A DNA stretch of 47,933 bases. Origin: Deinococcus indicus. Lineage in GTDB: Bacteria; Deinococcota; Deinococci; Deinococcales; Deinococcaceae. The DNA is taken from the NCBI RefSeq assembly GCF_002198095.1, contig NZ_NHMK01000023.1:1-47933 (forward strand), written 5' to 3'. Made by a program: the position numbers and the translations under genes. Positions 36,701 to 45,000 of this stretch are shown one piece after another (within the stretch, counting starts at the first letter, position 1; each line of letters opens with the position of its first letter). Below the pieces are notes generated by a model. It had not been told where the DNA came from. It did no database searches and was given only the letters and a program-made list of their open reading frames with translations.

Positions 36701-36936
36701 ACACGAAGTCAGAAGGGCTGCCCGATATCGTGCTGAAAATCCCGATCAGCGCTCTGGAGCAGCGGATCGTTCCCCGGATCTCCGGGAACAACCAGTTACT
36801 CCTCGGCCATGAACTGACGACCGCGGCGTACCCGACGGCCGGGAAAGGCGGCGCACTGCAATTCCTCGGCACGACCTCGACCTTCGATCCGAGCTGGGTC
36901 ATTCCGCTCAAAGCTGTGAATCCCGGGAGACGCTGA
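33721..36936 (+). CDS. DUF4157 (eCIS-core) polymorphic toxin with C-terminal ART-like domain
   Basis: A 1071-aa modular protein from ATG 33721. The Gln/Ala-rich N terminus (1-240) has repeated LQRQ segments. The eCIS-core DUF4157 domain follows (about 247-330: VRIHDDAEADKLAKGVNAIAF, DIFFQAGRFNP, and the HExxH zinc site in LLAHEVTHTVQQ). Next are an SH3-like domain (387-455), a LysM-like segment (460-530), two or three hydrophobic stretches (588-690) and two 45-residue repeats (KKVPNPAELKGFL / KKVPDPLELKLFL). The C-terminal toxin module (940-1071: YVYRAMHSDDLKYYTAAGKI, GYMTNVMPQDANEIAYLA, ELTTAAYP) resembles ADP-ribosyltransferase folds. No injection-system genes are present on the plasmid, so delivery must come from elsewhere. 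The next gene is coupled to it by TGATG. Confidence 0.8.
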   Translation: MTERVHQLQRKAGLPRRAAQAELPSAAESLDTQARALQRHTTRPQTAQRQVAAPALRAAALDRQEQARLEGQRGLLQRQVDALGPVAPLQRQPQPEVPARPATPGDWVTVMRARAEEVQGQPLDARAHAQFTALQRQVAQTLAQGFRTDRGEPAARYAAYGTHLATLQRHAVSAPVSRVMLGLVSPAERLPLQRAADEALQRFQAQDRAALNFDTLQTLQRQLAELDAEATQPVLQRIQAKRGGGNPLPEAVQRHLEQGLNHDLSRVRIHDDAEADKLAKGVNAIAFTTGMDIFFQAGRFNPNTRGGLELLAHEVTHTVQQSRGKVGPGVDPDAGLESEAQTMGARLAARMPAVDRPATSRRRTRPAFTPTTTFQRRAAGTPALQAPPLVSVGRVGIIKHSDGANLREQPNPQARKVTPSPVPVGTKVGVISQTSDGWSRVSLPSGLNGWLQTVRVTTDLPDPGSRLIRVAEQSTAIGVAERYYRPLIRPGQDLRYYVNVLEQVNRQRGTGAFQSGQALKAGSLLWIPGAAYAQTLAGTVQSGSITGGALARVNTAMGQSPGANIMRSVLESPQYVKEVLGEAWETVKQHWPVILATTTALIGAELLVGALAAAPEPTTITKFLAVGLQGIITVIAGAGAVASGMAALKAGGTWLRTAWTSKGNATQIKVAAKAFLTMIAQAVLAVASAAGVRASAGRTTALRGLYTQEQLVAQIGNKATYQALMDTLVARGVKNNNAQILGNLLKKVPNPAELKGFLVKTDSPTELLSALNDYPLTSFRITLQSVDRVKVSTLITLMKKVPDPLELKLFLKKTGNPGELLSLINTYSAAAVRAGLREIDGVSIKPQFALRLLRIKLKEPIPTRRMTPAQAEFLNKPLPRLPVNPTDAQKKAYQAEMNARGAVLDSFYQGRQPTTLKNATPGQLAKDQALGLEYKALLDDILKDAQYVYRAMHSDDLKYYTAAGKIERPGYMTNVMPQDANEIAYLAQIEGRWYTKSEGLPDIVLKIPISALEQRIVPRISGNNQLLLGHELTTAAYPTAGKGGALQFLGTTSTFDPSWVIPLKAVNPGRR

Positions 36937-37244
36937 TGACTGAATCCTATGCCCACTACGCAACGACCGTTGCGGCCATCATCCTGGCCGACCTCTACCA
37001 GGAACTTGAAGAGCAACCCAGCGACCTGACCCTCCGGGTGGACGCCGCGTTCCCGTCGGCAGCTGATCAGCTGAGCGTTCCCTCACCTGCCCGGACACAA
37101 CTACTCCGTCTGACGCATGAAGTGCTTGAGATTTTCCTCCGCAAGACAGACTGGGAGGAGTATCACGCCCTCCTGACAGGCCCGCATGCCCAGTTGATTG
37201 ATCCACAGGTCATGCTGAACAAACGCATGGCCCAGATCATCTGA
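36936..37244 (+). CDS. Small protein coupled to the toxin, candidate immunity protein
   Basis: A 102-aa acidic, helical protein whose ATG overlaps the toxin stop. I do not recognise the family. No signal peptide or membrane span is visible, so it would act in the cytoplasm. Genes directly after polymorphic toxins usually encode the cognate immunity protein, and the tight overlap favours matched synthesis. Assignment rests only on position and size. Confidence 0.6.
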   Translation: MTESYAHYATTVAAIILADLYQELEEQPSDLTLRVDAAFPSAADQLSVPSPARTQLLRLTHEVLEIFLRKTDWEEYHALLTGPHAQLIDPQVMLNKRMAQII

Positions 37245-37273
37245 CCGGCACGCTGGTAGTTGGCTGGAACTAA

Positions 37274-37378
37274 ACTGTGTTGGCGAATTCAGGCAAGGAC
37301 ATCAGGAACTCCTGCTCATCGGCCGCTATCAGTCGCCAGGAGCCAAGCAACCCTGATTTCGGAATTCGCCAATCCAGT
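37274..37378. repeat. Long-range 17-bp inverted repeat
   Basis: ACTGTGTTGGCGAATTC at 37274-37290 pairs with 37362-37378 with two mismatches; the inner 11 bp TTGGCGAATTC is perfect. Seventy-one bases lie between the arms. It sits in a 311-bp gene-free gap after the immunity candidate. It could be a miniature inverted-repeat element, a folded RNA or a terminator. No gene was found in the rest of the gap to 37555. Confidence 0.55.
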
Positions 37379-37555
37379 CCTCAAACGCGCTGACGCCTCG
37401 TCAAGGAACAGAGCACCATTCCAGTCTCAGATTTATAAGACTCACCTTGACGCCTATCTCCCTGCCCCCGGAAGCTCCAGGGAAGTTGTCCATCAGACAA
37501 TGCACGGTCTGAGCAGCGTGGACCTGGAGAGAGTCTCTTGCTCAAAACCCGACCG

Positions 37556-39109
37556 TCACGCACTCGCCTTCAGCTGGTCGTAGCGGCTCATGAGCTCGAA
37601 GGCCTTGAGCTCCTGGCCGTTGCTCAGGTGGTACAGGGTCACGCTACCGTTGCGGGTGGGGGTCTGGCTGGTCCGGGCGATAGTGATCACCTCGCCGCCA
37701 CTGCGAGCCTGCCAGCGTGCGCCCACGCTGTATCCGTCGGTCGGAGCCACGTCGGCTACGACCTCCAGCGGCGCAGCCGGATCGAGAGACGCCCCGTTCG
37801 GAACGACGGCCACGGAGCCCTGCCCGGCAGTTCCGTGCCGGATCTGCGCGCCGATCTCCTGGTCGAGGTGCCGGATGATGTACGTCCAGGGGTTATCCGC
37901 ACCCGCTTCGAGGCGGGCGGTAGCGATGATCTGCCCGGCGCGCTCCGGGCGGATGCGGGTCACCCAGTCCTGCCGGGAACCGGCCTTCAGGCCAGGGGGG
38001 GTCTCGCTCATCAGGGCCGTCAACTTCTTCGGGCCTCCCAGGGCGGGCGTGAGCACCCGGCGGGTGCTCTCCGGGTCGTGCGGGGCCAGATCAGGGTCGG
38101 AGGGGCCTTCCTGGGCTTCCTGTGCGCCGCGCGAGGCCGCCGGGCCGCCCGGAACCTCTTGCACTTCAGTGACCGTTTCCGGTTCCTGCGTGGCCGGAGC
38201 CTGATTCCCGAACAGGAAGTCCAGTTCCGTGTCCGTGATGGCCGCGTCAGCGGCCTCGCCGTCAGGCGACACCACTGCCACCTCGGCGACGGGTGTGCTC
38301 AGGCCCCCGAGGGCTTCTCGCGCAGCGACCGTGGTGGTGACCGGCGCGGTGGTCGGTTCGGCCACGGGCGCGGTGGGTTCTGCAGGCGTGTGCGCGCGCG
38401 CGTCACTAGGAACGTTGTGTTCACCACCTGAGAAAGATTCCAGGGAAAGATCCCTGTGAAGGAACCCTGTGGTATTGCTGCTCCCTTTTGTCCGCGTGCA
38501 TTCGGACAATTGTCCGGATGGAGACTCCACTCTGTCCTCCTGCATCCGGACAATTGTCCGAATGGAAGTGGCCGCCGTGTCCTGATCGGCTGGGCCGCTG
38601 TTTTCCGGGCGACCCGGTCCCGGACCTTCGGGGGGAAGATCGTCGGACGGGCCGGGCTCGATGTCGGGGAGGCTGGCCCGGGCGGCCGCCCAGGCGTCCA
38701 CGGCCGCCTGCACCTTCCCGCGCATGAACAGCCACTGCTTCTTCTTGTCCCAGCGCTTGTGTGGGTTGTCGCGGACCTTGAGGAAGCCCTGCTCGACCAG
38801 GCTGTCGAGCTTGCGGCGGACGCTCTTGACCTCGGCGACGCCGAGGATCTCGGCGGCCCACTGCTCGCCGCTCATGAAGACCCACAGGCCCTCGTCGGCG
38901 TGCTCGGGTTCACCTGCGTCGCGGGAGACGCGGTTGCGGTGGCGGGACTGTTCGCGTTCCTTGAGCTTGTAGCGGTACCAGCGTTCGTTGGCGTTCAGGA
39001 GGAGTGCTTTGGTGCTGTCGCCGTCGCAGATGGCGAGGTAGGACTCGCGCAGGGCGAGGGTGCGGCTGCCGGTGGGCTGGCTGACGATGACCAGGTCTTC
39101 GGTGCTCAT
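37556..39109 (-). CDS. Winged-helix DNA-binding protein with long disordered middle
   Basis: A 517-aa protein from ATG 39109 with GGAG 7 bp upstream. Residues 30-140 form a winged-helix-like domain (KALLLNANERWYRYKL, EILGVAEVKSVRRKLDSLVEQGFLKVRDNP, then the basic KRWDKKKQWL). Residues 150-370 are acidic, Pro/Ala/Thr-rich and probably disordered. The C-terminal 140 residues contain a folded segment (WVTRIRPERAGQIIATARLEAGADNPWTYIIRHL and a small beta domain). It resembles plasmid or phage replication or regulatory proteins but I cannot name a family. Two palindromes lie inside the gene and a cluster of hairpins lies just upstream. Confidence 0.72.
   Translation of the reverse strand: MSTEDLVIVSQPTGSRTLALRESYLAICDGDSTKALLLNANERWYRYKLKEREQSRHRNRVSRDAGEPEHADEGLWVFMSGEQWAAEILGVAEVKSVRRKLDSLVEQGFLKVRDNPHKRWDKKKQWLFMRGKVQAAVDAWAAARASLPDIEPGPSDDLPPEGPGPGRPENSGPADQDTAATSIRTIVRMQEDRVESPSGQLSECTRTKGSSNTTGFLHRDLSLESFSGGEHNVPSDARAHTPAEPTAPVAEPTTAPVTTTVAAREALGGLSTPVAEVAVVSPDGEAADAAITDTELDFLFGNQAPATQEPETVTEVQEVPGGPAASRGAQEAQEGPSDPDLAPHDPESTRRVLTPALGGPKKLTALMSETPPGLKAGSRQDWVTRIRPERAGQIIATARLEAGADNPWTYIIRHLDQEIGAQIRHGTAGQGSVAVVPNGASLDPAAPLEVVADVAPTDGYSVGARWQARSGGEVITIARTSQTPTRNGSVTLYHLSNGQELKAFELMSRYDQLKASA
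38503..38560. promoter_or_regulatory. Two 14-bp palindromes spaced 44 bp inside the winged-helix gene
   Basis: CGGACAATTGTCCG occurs at 38503-38516 and 38547-38560, each embedded in a longer shared block (GCAT(T/C)CGGACAATTGTCCG and about 8 bp more). A partial third site, TTGTCCG, lies near 38488. Because 44 is not a multiple of three, the two copies are translated in different frames (IRTIVRM and SGQLSE), so conservation is at the DNA level. Four helical turns separate them, suggesting a protein-binding site pair. Confidence 0.7.
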
Positions 39110-39146
39110 GAAGGTGCTCCAACGCATCCTGGGGTATGACGTCCCT

Positions 39147-39239
39147 GCCCGGTCCGTTGACCGGGCGTGCTCAGACGCGTATCCTGAGCACAGGCCGATG
39201 CCTGCGGATCTCCCAATCCGCACAACACTTCGAGTTGTG
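39147..39239. ncRNA. Four tandem hairpins upstream of the winged-helix gene
   Basis: Perfect stems follow one another without gaps or nearly so. GCCCGGTC/GACCGGGC is at 39147-39166 (loop 4), GTGCTCAG/CTGAGCAC at 39167-39191 (loop 9), TGCGGAT/ATCCGCA at 39203-39222 (loop 6), and CACAAC/GTTGTG at 39221-39239 (loop 7). The cluster starts 38 bp upstream of the winged-helix start. Candidate roles are a single-strand or second replication origin, an antisense or leader RNA, or a transfer origin. The remainder of the 39110-39530 gap shows no gene. Confidence 0.55.
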
Positions 39240-39530
39240 ACTTGCGTACACCCTCTGCGAACAACGGCTTGCCGGCCGCGCGGGGGGTGTTCCCATTGGT
39301 CAGATGCTTCGGTGACCTCCGGGGTGCATGCAGCATAGCGTGAATTGTGTCCTGGCGTGCCACGGATCCCGAAGGCCAGGGAGGCGACAAAGCGAACGAT
39401 GCGACCATCAGTGTGACGCCCCGTCCCAGCGTGACGCCGGTTCCCCGTGAGGGCGTACGGTGAAGGAGCCTCAGCCTCACTGTTCTGGCCGGCAGGACGG
39501 TTCGCAGGCGGCGCGCACGGGAGGGAAGCG

Positions 39531-40313
39531 ATGCACAGAGCCACGGGGTGGGCAACAGCAGGCACACGGGGAACCTGGCGGGGGAGGAGGTGGCTTGTGA
39601 TGGTGGCCGCCTCTGTGCTGGGACTGGCAGAGGCGGGAGGCGGGGGGCCGCCGACCGCCTCGCCGTTCGTCCTGACGTTCAGGCTGGACGAGGCCGCGTG
39701 GGAGGGGGAGGAGCGGACGCCGTGGAAGGTGGCGGGGACGACGGTCCGGGCGCGCGTGGGTTGGGACGAAGACGATCAGGGGTCCGGGACGCCGGTCGGC
39801 GCGGCGGTGACGGTCAGGAACTCGTCGGTCCGGCTCGCGCTGCCGGACCGTCTGGATGACCCCCTGCTCACGACTGTACCTGACCTTCCCTTGTTCGCAG
39901 CCGGATGTGGCACGGCCACGTACAGCCTGAGCGACCCGCGTGCCCGCGTGGCGCAGGCGGATCTCGTTGCGACGTACCGTGAGGGGGGTGTGGTCCAGTC
40001 GGTGGGACTCGTCCACTGGCTGGAGGAACGCACTTCAGGCAGCAGTTCGATCGCTGAGTACAGTGAGAGCGTCACGTCTGTCCTGATCTATGCCGACCGG
40101 CCGGTGGCGCTGAAGTACCGGGCCGCGTGCGAGAGTTCGAGGGAAGAGCCAGAGTTCTGGTACACCAGTTCCAGCGAGTACGACCTCGATCTTCGCCTTC
40201 AGCGGGGGTGGAACACGCTGGCAGTGAGTGTGGACGCGTCGAGTGCCCGTGATTATGACCGGACCAGTCTGACGGTCCGGAACTCGTCGCTCAGAGGGTA
40301 CTGGACGCCGTAG
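39531..40313 (+). CDS. Exported protein of unknown function
   Basis: A 260-aa protein from ATG 39531, preceded by GGGAGGGA. The basic N terminus (RGTWRGRRW) and hydrophobic stretch LVMVAASVLGLAEAGG form a signal peptide, with likely cleavage near residue 35. The mature part is beta-rich, with repeated short motifs (TVRNSSVRLALP, TVRNSSLRGYW) at both ends and two cysteines (FAAGCGTATY, YRAACESS) that could form a disulphide. I do not recognise the family. It diverges from the winged-helix gene and has no obvious partner. Confidence 0.7.
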   Translation: MHRATGWATAGTRGTWRGRRWLVMVAASVLGLAEAGGGGPPTASPFVLTFRLDEAAWEGEERTPWKVAGTTVRARVGWDEDDQGSGTPVGAAVTVRNSSVRLALPDRLDDPLLTTVPDLPLFAAGCGTATYSLSDPRARVAQADLVATYREGGVVQSVGLVHWLEERTSGSSSIAEYSESVTSVLIYADRPVALKYRAACESSREEPEFWYTSSSEYDLDLRLQRGWNTLAVSVDASSARDYDRTSLTVRNSSLRGYWTP

Positions 40314-40406
40314 TTCAGCCGGCTGTTGAAAACAGGTGCTCGTTTTGCAATTCGAAGGCGTTCATTCAGTTGTATATGACAAGCGCTTCCGCCCCCTTCA
40401 CCTGCC

Positions 40407-40562
40407 CTACCTGTTCTGGCAGGCGTCCGCGCCGGTGAGTTCGGGGCGGTATTTGAAGTGCATGGTGTCGTGGTGGTACCAGCGGCCGCCCCAGATCCAG
40501 CCGTGCCGTTCGAACACCTGCACCAACTTCAGTGGGAACGCGTTTATGAACCGGCGGCACGC
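40407..40562 (-). pseudogene. M15-family peptidase C-terminal remnant
   Basis: About 51 codons encode FINAFPLKLVQVFERHGWIWG followed by GRWYHHDTMHFKYRPEL, the zinc-binding end of D-alanyl-D-alanine carboxypeptidase-like (M15) enzymes, including the conserved D-x-MHF. No N-terminal part is present upstream, so this is a gene fragment. It lies directly after the membrane protein of the CHAT/caspase operon. Confidence 0.7.
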
Positions 40563-40636
40563 TGGATGAAGGGGATGCGTGGTGGCCGGGCGCACACCGG
40601 TCTTCAAGGACCAGCGGTCGGATCTGCGGTGGGTTG

Positions 40637-41821
40637 TCATTTTCCCATTGGGTGTCCGTTGGGTGAGGAACGCTCAAAGTTATCTCGCGTCAGTTGGCCG
40701 TCCTTCGTGAAAAACCGGACGGGAGGCGCCTCGTCGCTGATCATTTTTTTGGATTCATATGTCTGGCGCAGCCGTTGAAGGTCGGTCGGACCTTTATTCC
40801 CATGGTTCTTCCCATTGTCATAGAGAAAGAGCGAGTCATCGGGGGCCGTGTGGTCGAGGATGTGTGCCAGACACTGCTCGCGCCGACCCTTCAGACGGGC
40901 TTTGCGCGCTGGCTCGCACGTGGCGCATAGGTCGTACAGGTACACCCCGAGGAGGGCCAGCCGGACGGCAGAGTGATTCTGGCGTTCGTATGGCGCGGCC
41001 AGGAAGCGACTCACCCGCCGGCATTGGGCGCGCAGGAACTCGCCGCGCGGATCTTGATCCTTCAGCAGCTGGCAGAATGATAGCCAGTCAAGTAGGTCCG
41101 GGCGGGATTTATCCAGGGTTGAATCGATCATTAACAGGCCAAGCTGCGTGATGGTTTCGCGCCAGATAACCGTGCCCTCCCTGGTGCTCGGCGAATACCC
41201 ACCGCTGGCAAACACCGGCTCGATTTTCTCCTCGAAAAAGAAGATCAATGGGTCGTGGGCGATGGGGTGTTCCCAATCGGTGATTCGCCGATAGCGCCGG
41301 TAGGCCCCGAAAAACCGGAACATCCGGAACATGGTGGTGTCCCGCTTGTTCGATTCCGGGTCGTCAACGGTCATCTTTTCTGGTGACCAGGGCGCCACAT
41401 GGCCGTCCGGATTCAATCCCTGAAGAATTTCCACGATTCTTGGTACAAGAGCTTGGGCCGTGTCCAGGACGGAACGGCGGAGCATCTCGTATTTCGCTTC
41501 ATTCTCTGAGGATGCCCGGAATTGAGCGAATTCCTGCTGCATCTTGAATTCAAATCTCTTCAGGTTTTCACTGATGATTTGTTGGTTGGCCTGATTGTCT
41601 CTGCTGTATGCCTGTTTGACGACTTCCAAGCTCCGGGCATGCCAAGCTGTGAAGGTCGAACCGATCGTAGCGGCAATCAGGGCGGCAAAGACTTGCGGAC
41701 TGAGGAGCGTAGCGATCCACTCCTCGTTCTTACTTCTCTGCTCTGGAGAGAAGAGAAGCACGACCGCGATTAGCAGGAGAACCAAGAACAGCACGCTGGA
41801 CACCTGGGCCACTTTTTGCAT
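40637..41821 (-). CDS. Two-span membrane protein, last gene of the CHAT/caspase operon
   Basis: A 394-aa protein with CAGGAG before its ATG. Two hydrophobic segments are at residues 7-26 (VSSVLFLVLLLIAVVLLF) and 42-60 (LLSPQVFAALIAATIGSTF). A predicted coiled coil follows (65-115), and then a soluble, mostly helical domain of 280 residues rich in Arg and aromatics (MFRMFRFFGAYRRYRRITDWEH). I do not recognise the family. It lies about 200 bp after the caspase gene on the same strand. A membrane protein next to two proteases suggests an effector or protease target at the inner membrane. That is inference. Confidence 0.72.
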   Translation of the reverse strand: MQKVAQVSSVLFLVLLLIAVVLLFSPEQRSKNEEWIATLLSPQVFAALIAATIGSTFTAWHARSLEVVKQAYSRDNQANQQIISENLKRFEFKMQQEFAQFRASSENEAKYEMLRRSVLDTAQALVPRIVEILQGLNPDGHVAPWSPEKMTVDDPESNKRDTTMFRMFRFFGAYRRYRRITDWEHPIAHDPLIFFFEEKIEPVFASGGYSPSTREGTVIWRETITQLGLLMIDSTLDKSRPDLLDWLSFCQLLKDQDPRGEFLRAQCRRVSRFLAAPYERQNHSAVRLALLGVYLYDLCATCEPARKARLKGRREQCLAHILDHTAPDDSLFLYDNGKNHGNKGPTDLQRLRQTYESKKMISDEAPPVRFFTKDGQLTRDNFERSSPNGHPMGK

Positions 41822-42024
41822 GACGCTGCTCCTGAACGTGCACCGTTTCAGCCGAGAACTGCCCAGCCGGCTGAAGAACGGGGAACAAGTGAAAGGCCTG
41901 TGACGGGTCGACCTCCTGATCTTTAACGGCGTAAATCCGCATCACCTGTGCTGACATGCAGGTCGTCCTGACCAGCGTCCTTTCAGGAAGGAGGAGTGAT
42001 GAGCAATGTCAACTTACGCCGGTA

Positions 42025-45000
42025 TCAATAGCTATTGCTCGGGTACCCAGCCTCCGCCTGGGCAGGCTGCGGCACTGGCGGTTCCAGGGCGTTCCTGAGC
42101 GCTTCAAGTCCGACGGTCGTGCGGAAATAGCTCATGTGATCGCAGTTGATCGGTTCGACCTTGACCGGCGCAGGGTGCCGCTCAGCGGGCAGGTTCATGG
42201 CGCTCGCCACGCTCACGGCGATGTCATTCTGCTGACCCACGAAGATCGTCTCCGTCCCCAGTTTCCGCGCCAGTTTCTCCAGAAGTGGTCGCTTCTGTGC
42301 ATCCAACAGCGCGTCCCCGACGATCAGGACGTAAGGAACTCCTGGATCCGCCGTCGCCGACAGAGAGGTCAGGATTCCTGAACCCGGCTGCATCTCGTCC
42401 AGATTCTGATCCACCTTCTCGATCAATCCCAGGAGACCTGTGATGGCCGTAACCGGCCAGGCGGTCGTGCCGAGCAAGTTCAGGCCGGCCGCGACCGCGG
42501 TCGAAGCCCAGGCCTGCACGCTGGTCCAGGGCGAGCCTCCGTTGGGCGTCCCGAGCATCACGAGCTTCCCGACCACCTGCTGACCACCGAGTTGCTCGAT
42601 GAAATAGCGCGTCACCAATCCGCCCATTGAGTGCGCCACCACGTGCAGCGTCTTCCCGTGACCCGCCGTGAGCCCAACTTTCTCCATGGCAGCTTTCAGA
42701 TCCGCCGCGTTCTTGGCGATCCCGTCATTCAGGCTCTCGTAGTCGAAGGCCAGCACGAGATCGTAGGGCCGGGCAAGATTCAGCAGCGGTGACGTCAGGG
42801 AACGAGCCAGGCTTTCGCTGTCCCCGATGATCCCGTGCACGAACAGTAGGATGCGGTCCGCCTTCGTGACGAGGTCGGTGACCCCGTGCGGCTCACTGAA
42901 GGACAAGCGACCGTCCTGCAGCTTCACGGCACGGAGCAGGGGGTAGGGGTACTCGAGGCCGAATTTCGTGGCGACGAATTTGGTGAACAGGATACGGACG
43001 GCGCTCACCAGACTGCGCTCGTTGATCGGGGAAGGCAACCGCTCCAGGTTGACCGTCACGCCACCACCTTTCTCGGCCGCCTCGTTCCTGCCGACCCCCA
43101 GGGGAAGGTACATCTGCGTCTCGCTGTCCCAGCCGGTCGCCAACACGTGCTGCCCCTTCTCAAGGCTCATACCTGTGACGCGGAGGGTGAGAGGCTGCTC
43201 CCGGGTGACGGCTTCCGGGTTTTCTATGCTGTGCAGCTCGAGAGCAGCGAGAGCGGCCTCGCCGTTCCTGGAAGTCGAGAACGACCAGGGCTGCCAGATG
43301 TCCGGCTCCTGGACGAGCGCCAGCGCCGGCGGGAGTGCGGGGCTGTTCAGGTCACGGGCGGCCTGAGGGATGGAGGTCAGGCTGGCCTGACCTCGTAGGG
43401 AAGGGTGCCCGTCGAGCGTGACATTCGGGGTCAGGGCAACCGAAGCGCCGGCCTGCGGTAAGGGTTGACCCGCGAGTGGCCGCACGACCGTGATCCTGAG
43501 GTCGGCGACGAGCCAGTCGGCGAAGTGGCTGCGGCCTAATTTTCGAGAACCTGCACTGCGCATCAACCACGCAAGGCTTCTGTCCCACGATCCTTGACGA
43601 CGCGGGTCTTCGTCTCTCCCCTTGTGGAGCCGCGCTGCCCGCACGTCAAGTTCTGGCTGCGTCATCAGCGTGGAATCGAACTCGTCGGTGGACACGATCA
43701 ACTTCACCCGGTCGTGCACCTCGGTGATGCCCTGGGTGTACCAGTCATCCTGCACTAAACTCTGGATCGGCTGGTCGTCAAGTGCCCACACCTCCTCGCC
43801 TTTATCGAGCCACTTGCCCTGGAGAAGCTCGTTGGTTATCTCGTAACTTTCGTCGAGGTACAACAAGGCACAGTAGAGCTTTTCACCACTCTTGTTCTTG
43901 AGGCGGATCTTGAATTCCGGTGCCTTACCGGGATCGTCATCCCGGTATCTGAGGTGCAACTCGTTTACAGGCGCTACAGGATCGGGACGCACGTCGGTGG
44001 GATTCGGCGTGAGTGGCGGGCCAGTGACAAGGAAGGCTTCCATCGTCACACTTCCAGCGAGCCGACTGGTGGGGTTCTCGAGGTTCATGGTGAGCTGCCA
44101 GCGCGCCATGTGCTCCAGCCGCGCCACAACCTCCCGCGCACTCGCCTCTGTGAGCCCCTCGATCTCAGAAACCAGTCTGTTCACGTGCGGCTCCGCACTC
44201 AACCGCGCCAGAGTGAAGGTCCCGTTCTCCGCGCTCACACGGAAGCTCGCCTCCGCCTCGCTCTTCACCTCCCGGACGAAGAGGGACGCTTCCCCCGCCC
44301 CACGGGCGTTCTCGATTGCCGCTCGCAGGAATTCCGCGCCCGCTCCCCCATCGGAATCTCTGATCCACACGCCGAGCGCGGAAACCGGCTGGCTCGTGAC
44401 GACCGCCCTGTACGTGAGCGCCGGGTCTGGAGCTGTTTCTGGCGGAAACGCGACCGAGACGGCCGAGAGGTGCGGCATCACCCGTGTGACCGTGGCGGTG
44501 CCGAGCGACGCTGAAAGATCGGTCCATGTACCGGGTTCGCGGTCCAGTGCGAACACGGCCAGGGTCGTCGTATCGACGTCGGAGTTCATCCGCACGTGGT
44601 GTACCGCGCCGCCGTCGATCACCCAGCCGTGGTCAGGGTGATGGAACAACGTGAAATACGAGCCCTTTGCCGGTAGCTTCCCGCCGAGGAAACCCTCCTC
44701 AAAGCTGGCTCCGCCGACCACCTCGAGCTGTGGCGTCTGCCGTTTCACCAGGCTGAGAACGTTCGTGCTGGCCCGCTTGATCAGGTCGCGGTACGTCGCG
44801 AACTGCCCGACGCTCTCCAGGGCACCCAGCAGGGCTGCCGAGAACGCCCCCCGGTGCTTCCCGTCGACGTCAACCTCCTTGGCCGTCTCACTCGAGAGGC
44901 ACGCGGCGAGAAGCACGTGCTTCCCGTACTGGAGTTCAGCCCAACCACTGCCGGAAGCCCGTGAGGTGACCGGCTGTCGGCTGTCCGCTGCGTGCTGCTG

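Noticed and set aside
39110..39565. N-terminal extension of the winged-helix protein to 39565
   Set aside because: The extension would translate the tandem hairpins; ATG 39109 has a proper ribosome site and starts the conserved-looking domain.
41730..41957. Small minus-strand ORF (75 aa) between the caspase and membrane-protein genes
   Set aside because: It overlaps the membrane-protein gene in another frame, shows no motif and leaves no reason for co-translation; kept out as unsupported.
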